From NCBI RefSeq assembly GCF_007679345.1, contig NZ_VEGH01000010.1:96828-160827 (forward strand): a stretch of 64,000 bases of DNA. Direction: 5' to 3'. Source of the DNA: Cellulosimicrobium cellulans (GTDB taxonomy: Bacteria > Actinomycetota > Actinomycetes > Actinomycetales > Cellulomonadaceae). Position numbers and translations under genes: made by a program. Shown here piece after piece: positions 20,085 through 27,401 of the stretch. Each line of letters begins with the position of its first letter. The stretch's first letter is position 1. Under the pieces are notes generated by a model. The model saw nothing but the letters and a program-made list of their open reading frames with translations, made no database searches and was not told the DNA's origin.

Positions 20085-20902
20085 CGGTTCACCGCCCGCT
20101 CGGCCGTCAGCCGGGGGAACGACGACAGCAGGGTCTTCGTGTAGTCGTGCTGCGGCCGGAACCAGATGTTCGCCGCGGTGTCGAGCTCGACGATCTGCCC
20201 GGCCCGCATGATCGCGATGCGGTCGGAGATCTCGAGCAGCAGCGGCAGGTCGTGCGTGATGAAGACGACCGAGAACCCGAAGGCCTCGCGCAGGCTCGTG
20301 ATCTCCCGCAGGATCTCCCGCTGCACCAGCACGTCCAGCGCCGTCGTCGGCTCGTCCATGACGACGAGCTGCGGGCGCAGCGCGAGCGCCATGGCGATCA
20401 TGATGCGCTGGCGCATCCCGCCGGACAGCTCGTGCGGGTAGCTCTTGATCCGGGCCGCGCCGACCTTGACGATCTCGAGCAGCTCGGCGACGGCGGCGGT
20501 GCGCTCGGACCGGGACATCGCGGGCCGGTGCACCTCGAAGACGTCGGCGAGCTGGGCACCGACCGTCGCCACCGGGTTCAGCGCGCTCATCGCGCCCTGG
20601 AACACCATCGAGATCTTGTCCCACCGGAACGCCCGCAGCGCGGCGGCGTCCAGCGCGAGGAGGTCGGTGTCGGTGCCGTCGGCGTCGTGCCAGGTGACGG
20701 ACCCGCCGGGGATCACGGCCGGGGGCTTGAGCAGGCGCTGGACGCCGTAGGCGAGGGTGGTCTTGCCGCAGCCGGACTCGCCGGCGAGCCCGAGGACCTC
20801 GCCCCGGTGGACGGTGAGGGACACGTCCCGGACCGCGTCCACGGGTGCGGCGGTCTCGTACCGGACCGAGAAGTCCCGGACCGACAGGAGGGGGTCGCTC
20901 AT
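20081..20902 (-). CDS. ABC transporter ATPase, OppD/DppD type
   Basis: The 273-residue ATPase has Walker A GESGCGKTT, Q-loop MVFQGAMSALNP, signature LSGGMRQRIMIA and Walker B LVVMDEPTTALD, and the C-terminal DYTKTLL motif of the Opp/Dpp family. It follows the binding-protein gene after a 62-nt gap that holds a strong hairpin, and overlaps the next ATPase gene by ATGA. Confidence 0.92.
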   Translation of the reverse strand: MSDPLLSVRDFSVRYETAAPVDAVRDVSLTVHRGEVLGLAGESGCGKTTLAYGVQRLLKPPAVIPGGSVTWHDADGTDTDLLALDAAALRAFRWDKISMVFQGAMSALNPVATVGAQLADVFEVHRPAMSRSERTAAVAELLEIVKVGAARIKSYPHELSGGMRQRIMIAMALALRPQLVVMDEPTTALDVLVQREILREITSLREAFGFSVVFITHDLPLLLEISDRIAIMRAGQIVELDTAANIWFRPQHDYTKTLLSSFPRLTAERAVNR

Positions 20903-20924
20903 CTGGGGGGTCTCCTTGCGTGGG

Positions 20925-20960
20925 GGTGCCAGGGGCGGCGGTGCCGCCGCCCCTGGCACC
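20925..20960 (-). terminator. Attenuating hairpin between binding-protein and ATPase genes
   Basis: Perfect 16-nt arms (GGTGCCAGGGGCGGCG at 20925-20940, complement at 20945-20960) enclose a 4-nt loop. Lying inside the operon, it is best read as a partial terminator or 3' stabiliser that keeps binding-protein mRNA in excess. Confidence 0.75.
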
Positions 20961-20964
20961 GGGA

Positions 20965-22638
20965 TCACTCGGCGGGCTCGAGGGTGCTCAGGACGAGGGC
21001 GACCTCGGGCTGGGTCGGGTCGGCCGAGGCGTACATGTCCTCCTCGGACGGCCAGCCGGTGTAGCTGCGCTCGTTGAACAGGCCCAGCAGCGGGTGCGAG
21101 CCCAGCGGGATCGCCGGGACGTCCCGGACGAACGCCTGCTGCAGCGTGGTCATCGCGGCGGCACGGTCGGCGTCGTTGTCGGTGCTCGCGTAGGTGTTCA
21201 GCGCCGCGTCGACCTCGGGGTCGCTGTACCGCCCGAAGTTGAAGTCGGCGTTCTCGACGCCGGCGTCGTCGGTCGTGATCCAGCGGGTGCCCATGATCGA
21301 GTCGTAGACGCCCCAGGCGCCCTCGCCGTCGAGCCAGTGGATGATCGCGTCGAAGTTGCCCGTCTTGCGGGCCTCGTCCCAGCCGCCCCAGTCGGGCTGG
21401 TCGATCGTGACCTCGATGCCGAGCTCCTTCATCTGCTCGGAGAGCAGCGCCTGCTCGGTGTTCCAGTCGGTCCACCCGGCCGGGACCGAGATCGAGAACG
21501 TGACCGGCTCGCCGTCGGGGTCCACCAGCTTGTCCCCGACACCCGTGTAGCCGGCGTCCTCCAGGATGGACTGCGCCTTGTCGAGGTCGACCTCGTAGGT
21601 CTCGCCCGCGAACTCGTCGACGACGTCCTGCTCCAGCGACGGGCCGAGGCCGGTCACCGAGTCGACGACGGCCGAGGCGCCCTCCCGGGCGATCTCGACG
21701 TAGGCCTCGCGGTCGACGGTCCACGCCAGCGCCTGGCGCAGCGCGACGTCGTCGAAGGGCTTGCGGGTCAGGTTGAGGAACAGCGTCCCCGCGCCGGCGG
21801 TCGGGGTGACCAGGTAGCGGTTGGCCGGGTCCTTGTCGAGGAAGGTCTCCTGGACCTGCGGGAGGAACGCCTGCGCCCAGTCCGCCTCGCCGGTGCTGAG
21901 GGCCGTGGCCAGCGCGGAGTTGTCGCCGTAGGAGACGTAGTGCAGCTCGGGGACCGCCAGCTCGCCGTCCCAGTAGTCCGGGTTGGCCGTGAGCGTCACG
22001 GACTCCGTCGACCAGTTCGACAGCACGTAGGGGCCGGTCCCGATGGCCTCGCCCTCGCCCGTCAGGGCCGCGGTCGAGGGGTCGTCGAGGGTGTCCCAGA
22101 TGTGCTTCGGGACGATCGGGACGTGCAGCACCGTGCCCCGCTTGACGAACTTGGAGTTGCCGAACTTCAGCGTCGCGGAGTCCCCGTCGACGTCGGCGCC
22201 CAGGTAGTCCAGCGCGGCGGTGTCGGTGAGCCGGCCGTCGAGGTACATGTCGAACGTGCCGACGATGTCGTCGATCGTGAACGGCTCGCCGTCGTGCCAC
22301 GTCACCCCCTCGCGGGCCGTGACGGTGAGCTCGGTGTAGTCGGCGTTCCACTCCACGCTGGACGCGAGCCGCGGGGTGACGACGGTCGGGTCCGCGGTGT
22401 TGACCAGGGCCATGGTCTCGAACATGGCGTAGCGGTAGCCGTACATGCTGGCCGAGCTGTCCCCGAGGAACGGGTTGTTCGACTCGGTGGTGATGGCGCC
22501 GTCGGGCTTGGCGATGGTCAGCGCGGCACCGGAGCCGCCGGTCGAGCTGCTCTCCCCGCCCCCCGACTCTCCGGAGCAGGCCGTCAGCGCCAGCGCGGCG
22601 GCCAGGCCGAGCGCGATCGCCGGGAACTTCACCCTCAT
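20965..22638 (-). CDS. ABC transporter substrate-binding lipoprotein, SBP_bac_5 family
   Basis: The 557-residue protein starts with a lipoprotein signal (lipobox LTAC, Cys21) and has the fold of peptide/oligosaccharide binding proteins (family 5): segments such as GTGPYVLSNWS, TLFLNLTRKPFDD and RQALAWTVDRE are typical. The ATG has GAAGGAG seven bases upstream. It heads the importer operon that ends in a cytoplasmic GH3 enzyme, so the ligand is likely a beta-oligosaccharide or glycoside and not a peptide. A TetR-family gene is divergent. Confidence 0.92.
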   Translation of the reverse strand: MRVKFPAIALGLAAALALTACSGESGGGESSSTGGSGAALTIAKPDGAITTESNNPFLGDSSASMYGYRYAMFETMALVNTADPTVVTPRLASSVEWNADYTELTVTAREGVTWHDGEPFTIDDIVGTFDMYLDGRLTDTAALDYLGADVDGDSATLKFGNSKFVKRGTVLHVPIVPKHIWDTLDDPSTAALTGEGEAIGTGPYVLSNWSTESVTLTANPDYWDGELAVPELHYVSYGDNSALATALSTGEADWAQAFLPQVQETFLDKDPANRYLVTPTAGAGTLFLNLTRKPFDDVALRQALAWTVDREAYVEIAREGASAVVDSVTGLGPSLEQDVVDEFAGETYEVDLDKAQSILEDAGYTGVGDKLVDPDGEPVTFSISVPAGWTDWNTEQALLSEQMKELGIEVTIDQPDWGGWDEARKTGNFDAIIHWLDGEGAWGVYDSIMGTRWITTDDAGVENADFNFGRYSDPEVDAALNTYASTDNDADRAAAMTTLQQAFVRDVPAIPLGSHPLLGLFNERSYTGWPSEEDMYASADPTQPEVALVLSTLEPAE

Positions 22639-22718
22639 GGTTTCTCCTTCGAAACGAGACGCCCGGCCGGGCGTCTGTGAGGTCGCGCCGCGTCGTCGCG
22701 ATCGCGCTGGCCGGAACG

Positions 22719-22736
22719 TTACTACACTGTCAGTAA
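22719..22736. promoter_or_regulatory. Candidate TetR operator, TTACT-N8-AGTAA
   Basis: An inverted repeat TTACT ... AGTAA with an 8-nt spacer sits between the divergent binding-protein and TetR genes. On the minus strand a TAGTAA hexamer overlapping it could be the -10 of the importer promoter (TGGAAA, 16 nt, TAGTAA). This would let a TetR dimer block importer transcription. Confidence 0.5.
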
Positions 22737-22762
22737 GTTCTTTCCAGCCCTCCGGCGGAGCC

Positions 22763-22779
22763 GTGACCAAGTCGTGACC
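22763..22779. promoter_or_regulatory. GTGACC direct repeat (OmpR-family-like site)
   Basis: GTGACC-AAGTC-GTGACC, two identical hexamers 11 nt apart (one helical turn). The same arrangement occurs at 30972-30988 and 59933-59949, each near a transport gene. Direct repeats with this spacing are typical of OmpR-family response regulators such as MtrA. Confidence 0.5.
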
Positions 22780-22857
22780 CGGGGGGTCGGCGGCGCGGTC
22801 GGCGCCACTAGGGTTGGCCGCGCGCCGAGAGGCGCCACACGAGGATGTGAGGAACGG

Positions 22858-23577
22858 ATGAGCACGACGAGGCGCGCCCCGCGGGCCCGGCCGGAGACCC
22901 TGGCCAAGCGCACCGAGATCCTCCGTGCCGCCACCGCCACCTTCGGGGCCAAGGGGTACAACCGGGGCCCGCTCACGGAGATCGCCGACCAGGTCGGCAT
23001 GACGCACGCGGGGATCCTGCACCACTTCGGGTCCAAGGACCAGCTCCTCGTGGAGGTCCTCAAGTACCGCGACCGCACCGACGTCGAGGGCCTGCAGGAC
23101 CAGCGGATGCCGGACGGGCTGGACCGGTTCCGGCACCTGGTGCGCACCGCGTTCGCCAACGAGAGCCGCCACGGCATCGTCCAGGCCTACGCGGTGCTGT
23201 CCGCGGAGTCGGTGACCGAGGACCACCCCGGGCGGGCGTACTTCGAGGAGCGGTACCGCACCCTGCGCCAGGACCTCCGCGACGCGTTCGAGGACGTCTG
23301 CGCCGAGCGCGGGATCACCGTGCCCGAGACGGTCGACCGCGCCGCCGCGTCGATCCTCGCCGTGATGGACGGGCTGCAGGTGCAGTGGCTGCTGGCGCGG
23401 GACGACGTGGAGCTCGCGGAGGCGAGCGCGTTCGCGATCGAGGCGCTGGTGTCGGCGGTGCTGGACCCGCGGCCGTCGCTGCTGGGCGGGGCGGGGTCGG
23501 GCGGCGCGGCAGGGTCGGGCACTGGCACGGGGTCGGGTGGCGGGGCCGCCGCCGGCGCCGGGACCGCCGGGGCGTGA
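22858..23577 (+). CDS. TetR/AcrR family transcriptional regulator
   Basis: The 239-residue protein has an N-terminal helix-turn-helix (RTEILRAATATFGAKGYNRG, then ILHHFGSKDQLL, about residues 18-65) typical of TetR regulators, a helical ligand domain, and a ~30-residue Gly/Ala/Ser/Thr-rich tail that is probably disordered. ATG has GAGGAACGG upstream. It is divergent from the importer/GH3 operon with a palindrome in between, so it probably represses that operon until a sugar ligand binds. Confidence 0.88.
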   Translation: MSTTRRAPRARPETLAKRTEILRAATATFGAKGYNRGPLTEIADQVGMTHAGILHHFGSKDQLLVEVLKYRDRTDVEGLQDQRMPDGLDRFRHLVRTAFANESRHGIVQAYAVLSAESVTEDHPGRAYFEERYRTLRQDLRDAFEDVCAERGITVPETVDRAAASILAVMDGLQVQWLLARDDVELAEASAFAIEALVSAVLDPRPSLLGGAGSGGAAGSGTGTGSGGGAAAGAGTAGA

Positions 23578-23638
23578 CGCACCCGGCCGCACCCGAGCCG
23601 CCGGGAACAAAGCGGGCGGCCCGCTCGTCGTTGCTGGC

Positions 23639-24040
23639 ATGACGACACCGACCCCCGCCGGCGCCGGCCCCGCGGGCCCCTCGCCGACCGAGGGCCTCGC
23701 CGCCGAGATCGCCGCGGGCGAGCGCACCGACTCCGGCGCGCACCGTGCGCTGGCCCGGCTGCGCGAGCGGCTCGACAGCCGGCCGTGGCTGCGGCTGACC
23801 TACAAGGTCGTCGTGACCGTCGTCGGCGTGACCGTGGTGCTCGCGGGCATCGCGATGCTCGTGCTGCCCGGGCCGGGCTGGCTCGCGATCTTCCTCGGGC
23901 TCGGCATTTTGGGCACCGAGTTCGCCGTGATCCAGCGGTTCAACCACCGGCTCAAGGCGCTGGTGCTGCGGACCTGGCACGCGTTCCGCGAGCGCCGGGC
24001 CCGGCGGGCGGCCGCGCGCCGCGGGTCCTCCGCGGCCTGA
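23639..24040 (+). CDS. Small membrane protein, PGPGW/TIGR02611 family
   Basis: The 133-residue protein has a hydrophilic N terminus and two TM segments (about residues 55-75 and 78-95) joined by the family signature LPGPGWLAIFLG. The C terminus is Arg-rich (RRARRAAARR). This family is common in actinomycetes and has no known function. The gene stands alone, 61 nt after the TetR gene. The ATG at 23639 was chosen because the residues before it look non-coding; no strong ribosome site is visible. Confidence 0.8.
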   Translation: MTTPTPAGAGPAGPSPTEGLAAEIAAGERTDSGAHRALARLRERLDSRPWLRLTYKVVVTVVGVTVVLAGIAMLVLPGPGWLAIFLGLGILGTEFAVIQRFNHRLKALVLRTWHAFRERRARRAAARRGSSAA

Positions 24041-24060
24041 CCAGGGGCGCGCGCCCACGG

Positions 24061-24124
24061 TCCCCACCCGATCGTCCCGCGGCCACCCGGTCGATCAGGG
24101 GGCGGCGCGACGACCGGGTGGGGA
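24061..24124. repeat. Convergent-gene repeat, CCACCCG word in both orientations
   Basis: TCCCCACCCGATCGTC (24061-24076) and CCACCCGGTCGATCA (24083-24097) are followed by the inverted GACGACCGGGTGGGGA (24109-24124), which pairs with the first copy with one mismatch. The block fills the gap between convergent genes, ending at the stop codon of the MarR gene, and can act as a terminator for both. Confidence 0.75.
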
Positions 24125-24649
24125 TCAGCCCGCCTCGTTGCCGCAGGCGTCCGCCGGGTCGACGACCGGGTTCTGCGCCTGCAGCCGGTTCTCGGGGTCC
24201 AGGGCGCCGAGCACCGCGAGCGCGATCGCGTCGAGCTGCTCGACCTGCTCCGCCGTCAGCCGGTCCACGACCAGCCGGCGCACCTCTCCCACGTGCGACG
24301 GCGCCGTGGCCACGACCTTCCGCCAGCCCTCCTCGGTGAGCGTGGCGAGCGTCGCGCGCCGGTCCCCCTCGTCGCGGGTGCGGGTGAGGAACCCGCGGGC
24401 CTCGAGCCGGGCCGCGACGTGCGACAGCCGGGGCAGCGTGGCGTTGGTGCTGGCCGCGAGCCCGCTCATCCGCAGCGTGCGGTCGGGCGCCTCGGACAGC
24501 TTGGCGAGCACCAGGTAGTCGTAGTGCGACAGGTCGGCGTCGCGCTGCAGCTGGTGGTCGAGCGCGGCGGGCAGCAGCTCCGCGACGGCCTCGAGGCGCA
24601 TCCAGGCCTGCAACTCGCGTGCGCTCAGCCAGCGGGTGTCGTCGGTCAT
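24125..24649 (-). CDS. MarR family transcriptional regulator
   Basis: The 174-residue protein has the winged helix of MarR regulators (about residues 45-110: YDYLVLAKLSEAP, LPRLSHVAARLEARGFLTR, DRRATLATLTEEG). The start at 24649 is supported by a TAGGAT -10 seven bases upstream, giving a leaderless mRNA. It is divergent from a reductase/esterase operon, with two operator-like sites between, so it probably represses that operon and perhaps itself. Confidence 0.88.
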   Translation of the reverse strand: MTDDTRWLSARELQAWMRLEAVAELLPAALDHQLQRDADLSHYDYLVLAKLSEAPDRTLRMSGLAASTNATLPRLSHVAARLEARGFLTRTRDEGDRRATLATLTEEGWRKVVATAPSHVGEVRRLVVDRLTAEQVEQLDAIALAVLGALDPENRLQAQNPVVDPADACGNEAG

Positions 24650-24656
24650 GCCGGAC

Positions 24657-24714
24657 ATCCTAGCGAATGGTTGACGCTTCAACCTCGGTGTCGTACGTTG
24701 GTTGAAGCGACAAC
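24657..24714. promoter_or_regulatory. MarR operators and divergent promoters
   Basis: A perfect palindrome GGTTGA-CGCT-TCAACC (24669-24684) and a second related site GGTTGAAGCGACAA (24700-24713) lie 31 bp apart. The plus-strand promoter TTGACG (24671-24676), 17 bp, TACGTT (24694-24699) is overlapped by the first site at -35 and abutted by the second at +1. On the minus strand TAGGAT (24657-24662) is the leaderless -10 of the marR gene. Confidence 0.7.
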
Positions 24715-24752
24715 ATGTCGGTTGCCGCGGAGCGACCCATCGAGGAGCAGAC

Positions 24753-25370
24753 ATGACCAGCGTGACCATCATCGGGGCGGGCACCATCGGCGGCGCGGTG
24801 GCGCGTCTGGCGCTCAAGGCCGGCGCCGACGTGCAGGTGCTCGCCCGCGACGCGGCGAAGGCCGCCGCCGTGGACCCGGCCGTGACCGCCGGCACCGTGG
24901 GCGACGCCGTGACCGGCGACGTCGTCGTGCTCGCCCTCCCCTACCCGGCGCTCGCCGAGGTGGCGGCGCAGTACCCCGACGGCTTCGCCGGCCGCGTGGT
25001 CGTCGAGACCACCAACCCCGTCGACTTCGCGACCTTCGACTCCCTGGTCGTGCCCGCCGGCTCGTCGGCGACGGCGGAGCTCGCCGCGCTGCTGCCCGAG
25101 GCCCGGGTGCTGAAGGCGTTCAGCACCAACTTCGCCGCGACGCTGGCCTCCGGCACGGTCGGCGCCCTGCCGACGACGGTGCTGATCGCGGGCGACGACG
25201 CGGACGCCAAGGCCGCGGTGGCCGGCGTCGTCGAGGGCGGCGGCCTGCGCGCCGTCGACGCGGGCTCGCTGAAGCGGGCGCACGAGCTCGAGGCGCTCGG
25301 CTTCCTGCAGATGACGCTGGCCGCCGCGGAGCAGACCTCCTGGACGTCCGGCTTCGCCCTGGAGCGCTGA
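24753..25370 (+). CDS. NAD(P)-binding oxidoreductase, F420-dependent NADP reductase-like
   Basis: The 205-residue protein begins TSVTIIGAGTIGGAVA, a Rossmann fold with GxGxxG, followed by VQVLARD. Later motifs (VVETTNPVDF, VLKAFSTNFAATL, GFLQMTLAAAEQ) match the YbaL/F420-dependent NADP oxidoreductase-like family. ATG has GAGGAG seven bases upstream. It is the first gene of a two-gene operon under the MarR-controlled promoter. Use of F420 versus NADPH cannot be settled here. Confidence 0.8.
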   Translation: MTSVTIIGAGTIGGAVARLALKAGADVQVLARDAAKAAAVDPAVTAGTVGDAVTGDVVVLALPYPALAEVAAQYPDGFAGRVVVETTNPVDFATFDSLVVPAGSSATAELAALLPEARVLKAFSTNFAATLASGTVGALPTTVLIAGDDADAKAAVAGVVEGGGLRAVDAGSLKRAHELEALGFLQMTLAAAEQTSWTSGFALER

Positions 25371-25372
25371 GC

Positions 25373-26038
25373 GTGACCGCTCACACGCTCGCGGTCGACC
25401 CCGCGGCGGCCCGGTGGGCGGCGACGCCCGGTGCCGGGCGCCCGGGGCCGGACGCGCCGCTGCTCGTGCTGCTGCACGGCTACGGCTCGCACGAGGGCGA
25501 CCTGCTCGGGCTCGCCCCGCACCTGCCCGGTGGCCTGGCCCTGGCCGCGCCGCGGGGGCCGCTGCTCGGCGGGCCGGGGTTCGCGTGGGCGCCGCTGGCG
25601 ACCCCGGGGCGCCCGGACCCGGCGCGCGTCCGAGCGGGCGCCGACGCGCTGCTGGCGTGGCTGGACGGCGACGCCCGCGTCGGGGACCGGCCGGTCGCGG
25701 TGCTCGGGTTCTCCCAGGGCGGGCTCATGGCGACGCAGCTGCTCCGCGCGCGGCCGGACCGGTTCGCGGCGGCGGTCGTGCTGTCGGGGTTCGCGCTGGA
25801 CGCCGAGGAGCCGGGCGACACGGCGCTGGCCGCGCGCGACCCGCGGGTGCCGGTGCTGCTCGGCCACGGCGACGCGGACCCGGTGATCCCGCCGGACGCC
25901 ACGACGCGGACGGCCGCGTGGCTGGCGTCGCACGCGGCGCTGGAGCACCACGAGTACCCCGGCCTGGCCCACGGCATCGACGCCCGCGTCCTGGCGGACG
26001 TCGCGGCGTTCCTCTCCCGCACCCTGCCGGTGGACTGA
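25373..26038 (+). CDS. Carboxylesterase/phospholipase, alpha/beta hydrolase
   Basis: The 221-residue protein has the HGYG oxyanion region, nucleophile Ser in GFSQGG, Asp in GDADPVIPP and His in LAHGID, the triad of the acyl-protein thioesterase/YpfH type. No signal peptide, so cytoplasmic. GTG start two bases after the stop of the reductase gene, so it is co-transcribed under MarR control. Both genes together suggest a response to an electrophilic or ester-containing compound. GC is above 75 %. Confidence 0.85.
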   Translation: MTAHTLAVDPAAARWAATPGAGRPGPDAPLLVLLHGYGSHEGDLLGLAPHLPGGLALAAPRGPLLGGPGFAWAPLATPGRPDPARVRAGADALLAWLDGDARVGDRPVAVLGFSQGGLMATQLLRARPDRFAAAVVLSGFALDAEEPGDTALAARDPRVPVLLGHGDADPVIPPDATTRTAAWLASHAALEHHEYPGLAHGIDARVLADVAAFLSRTLPVD

Positions 26039-26039
26039 C

Positions 26040-26113
26040 GCCGAGGTCGAGGGTTCCCCGCCGAGGTCGAGGGTTCCGGGCGGCTCCGGGCGGGCGACCC
26101 CTCGACCTCGACG
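26040..26113. repeat. Gene-end repeat, GCCGAGGTCGAGGGTT word
   Basis: GCCGAGGTCGAGGGTTCC occurs at 26040-26057 and 26060-26077, and an inverted copy (CCCTCGACCTCGACG) at 26099-26113. It starts right after the stop of the esterase gene. The same word is found at 51934-52007 and 52978-53050, over 25 kb away. Confidence 0.85.
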
Positions 26114-26226
26114 TCCGATAAACGCGTGACCCGCGGGGGGTGGGGGTGGGAGCGTTCTGCTCACCGCGCGGTGAGTCCCGGGGCCCGGCCAGGCCCCTCC
26201 CGGAACGTTCGAAGGACCCACCCACC

Positions 26227-26430
26227 ATGCACCCCACCGGCACGTTCGACCTGATCCAGGCCGACCACCGCGAGCGCATCGAGACCGCCCGCCTCCTGTC
26301 CCGGCACGCCGCCCGGCGCGCCGCGGTCAGACCCGACGGCGAGACCCGCGGTCGACCGCCGGAACGCCTCCGGCAGCTGCGCCTGCGGGCCCTGCTGCCG
26401 GCGACGACCACCGTCGCCGCGATCCGCTGA
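26227..26430 (+). CDS. Small protein of unknown function, 67 residues
   Basis: MHPTGTFDLIQADHRERIETARL begins a basic, helical 67-residue protein rich in Arg and Leu. The ATG has AAGGA about ten bases upstream, and a strong hairpin follows at 26489-26516. Small basic proteins of this type are common in actinomycete genomes. No domain recognised; it could be spurious, but start signal, terminator and codon use favour a real gene. Confidence 0.55.
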   Translation: MHPTGTFDLIQADHRERIETARLLSRHAARRAAVRPDGETRGRPPERLRQLRLRALLPATTTVAAIR

Positions 26431-26488
26431 CCGGGCCGGCCGGAGTGCCGACCCCGGCGGCGCACCGCCGCCCGCACCACACCGGTGG

Positions 26489-26516
26489 GCCCGCCGGACG
26501 CACCCGTCCGGCGGGC
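26489..26516 (+). terminator. Terminator before orn
   Basis: A perfect 12-nt stem, GCCCGCCGGACG / CGTCCGGCGGGC, with loop CACC. It lies between the small plus-strand gene and the leaderless orn promoter. Confidence 0.75.
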
Positions 26517-26523
26517 TCACCCG

Positions 26524-26529
26524 TACCCT
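26524..26529 (+). promoter_or_regulatory. Leaderless -10 of orn
   Basis: TACCCT ends six bases before the GTG start of orn, placing transcription start at or next to the start codon. No Shine-Dalgarno sequence is present. Confidence 0.6.
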
Positions 26530-26535
26530 GAGCGG

Positions 26536-27198
26536 GTGAGCACCCTGAACAACGGCAACGGCAAGGCCGACCGGATCGTCTGGATCGACTGCGAGATGAC
26601 CGGCCTGGACTCCGTCCAGGACGCGCTCGTCGAGGTCGCGGCCGTCGTCACCGACTCCGAGCTCAACGTCCTCGGCGAGGGCGTCGACGTGATCATCGCC
26701 CCGCCCGCCGAGTCCCTGGCGCAGATGGGCGACTTCGTCCGCGACATGCACACGAGCTCCGGCCTGCTCGACGCGCTCGCGGCCGGCACCACGCTCGAGG
26801 ACGCGCAGGCCCAGGTGCTCGCGTACGTCCGCGAGCACGTGCCCGAGCCCGGCAAGGCCCCGCTCGCCGGCAACTCGGTCGGGACCGACAAGGTGTTCCT
26901 CGACCGGGACATGCCCGAGCTCGTCGGCCACCTGCACTACCGGATCATCGACGTCTCCTCCATCAAGGAGCTCGCGCGCCGCTGGTACCCGCGGGTGTAC
27001 TTCTCCTCCCCGAAGAAGCAGGGCGGGCACCGCGCGCTCGCCGACATCCTGGAGAGCATCGACGAGCTGCGGTACTACCGTGCGGCGCTGCTCGTCCCGC
27101 AGCCGGGCCCCGACTCCAAGGCGGCGAAGGCGATCGCGACGCAGATCGAGGCGACCTCGGTGGCCGCCGCGCACCGCGGCACCACCGCCACGTCCTGA
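26536..27198 (+). CDS. orn: Oligoribonuclease
   Basis: The 220-residue 3'-5' exonuclease has all DEDDh residues: Asp18 and Glu20 in WIDCEMTGLD, Asp118 in NSVGTD, His165 and Asp170 in HRALAD. It degrades 2-5 nt RNA fragments and linear dinucleotides such as pGpG in the cytoplasm. Slightly longer than the E. coli enzyme because of a C-terminal extension ending GTTATS. GTG start, leaderless. Monocistronic, followed by tRNA-His. Confidence 0.95.
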   Translation: MSTLNNGNGKADRIVWIDCEMTGLDSVQDALVEVAAVVTDSELNVLGEGVDVIIAPPAESLAQMGDFVRDMHTSSGLLDALAAGTTLEDAQAQVLAYVREHVPEPGKAPLAGNSVGTDKVFLDRDMPELVGHLHYRIIDVSSIKELARRWYPRVYFSSPKKQGGHRALADILESIDELRYYRAALLVPQPGPDSKAAKAIATQIEATSVAAAHRGTTATS

Positions 27199-27255
27199 GG
27201 ACCCCTCGGGACCCGGTATGCTTGTCGACGGCCCCGGAGGTCTCCTCCGGGCATG

Positions 27256-27331
27256 GTGGCTATAGCTCAGGTGGTAGAGCGCCTGGTTGTGGTCCAGGAG
27301 GTCGCGGGTTCAAGTCCCGTTAGCCACCCCA
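27256..27331 (+). tRNA. tRNA-His (anticodon GTG)
   Basis: Acceptor GTGGCTA/TAGCCAC, anticodon stem CCTGG/CCAGG with loop TTGTGGT, discriminator C and encoded CCA. The base before it (G27255) can supply the extra G-1 that pairs with C73. A TATGCT element at 27217-27222 is a plausible -10. Confidence 0.96.
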
Positions 27332-27333
27332 GC

Positions 27334-27371
27334 ACGAAGGGCGCCGCTCCCCCGGGAGCGGCGCCCTTCGT
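27334..27371. terminator. Bidirectional terminator
   Basis: Arms of 18 nt (ACGAAGGGCGCCGCTCCC and complement) with a 2-nt loop between the tRNA-His gene and the convergent ATP-grasp gene. Confidence 0.85.
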
Positions 27372-27401
27372 CGTGCGCGGCGCGCCGAGCGCGCGCCGGC
27401 G

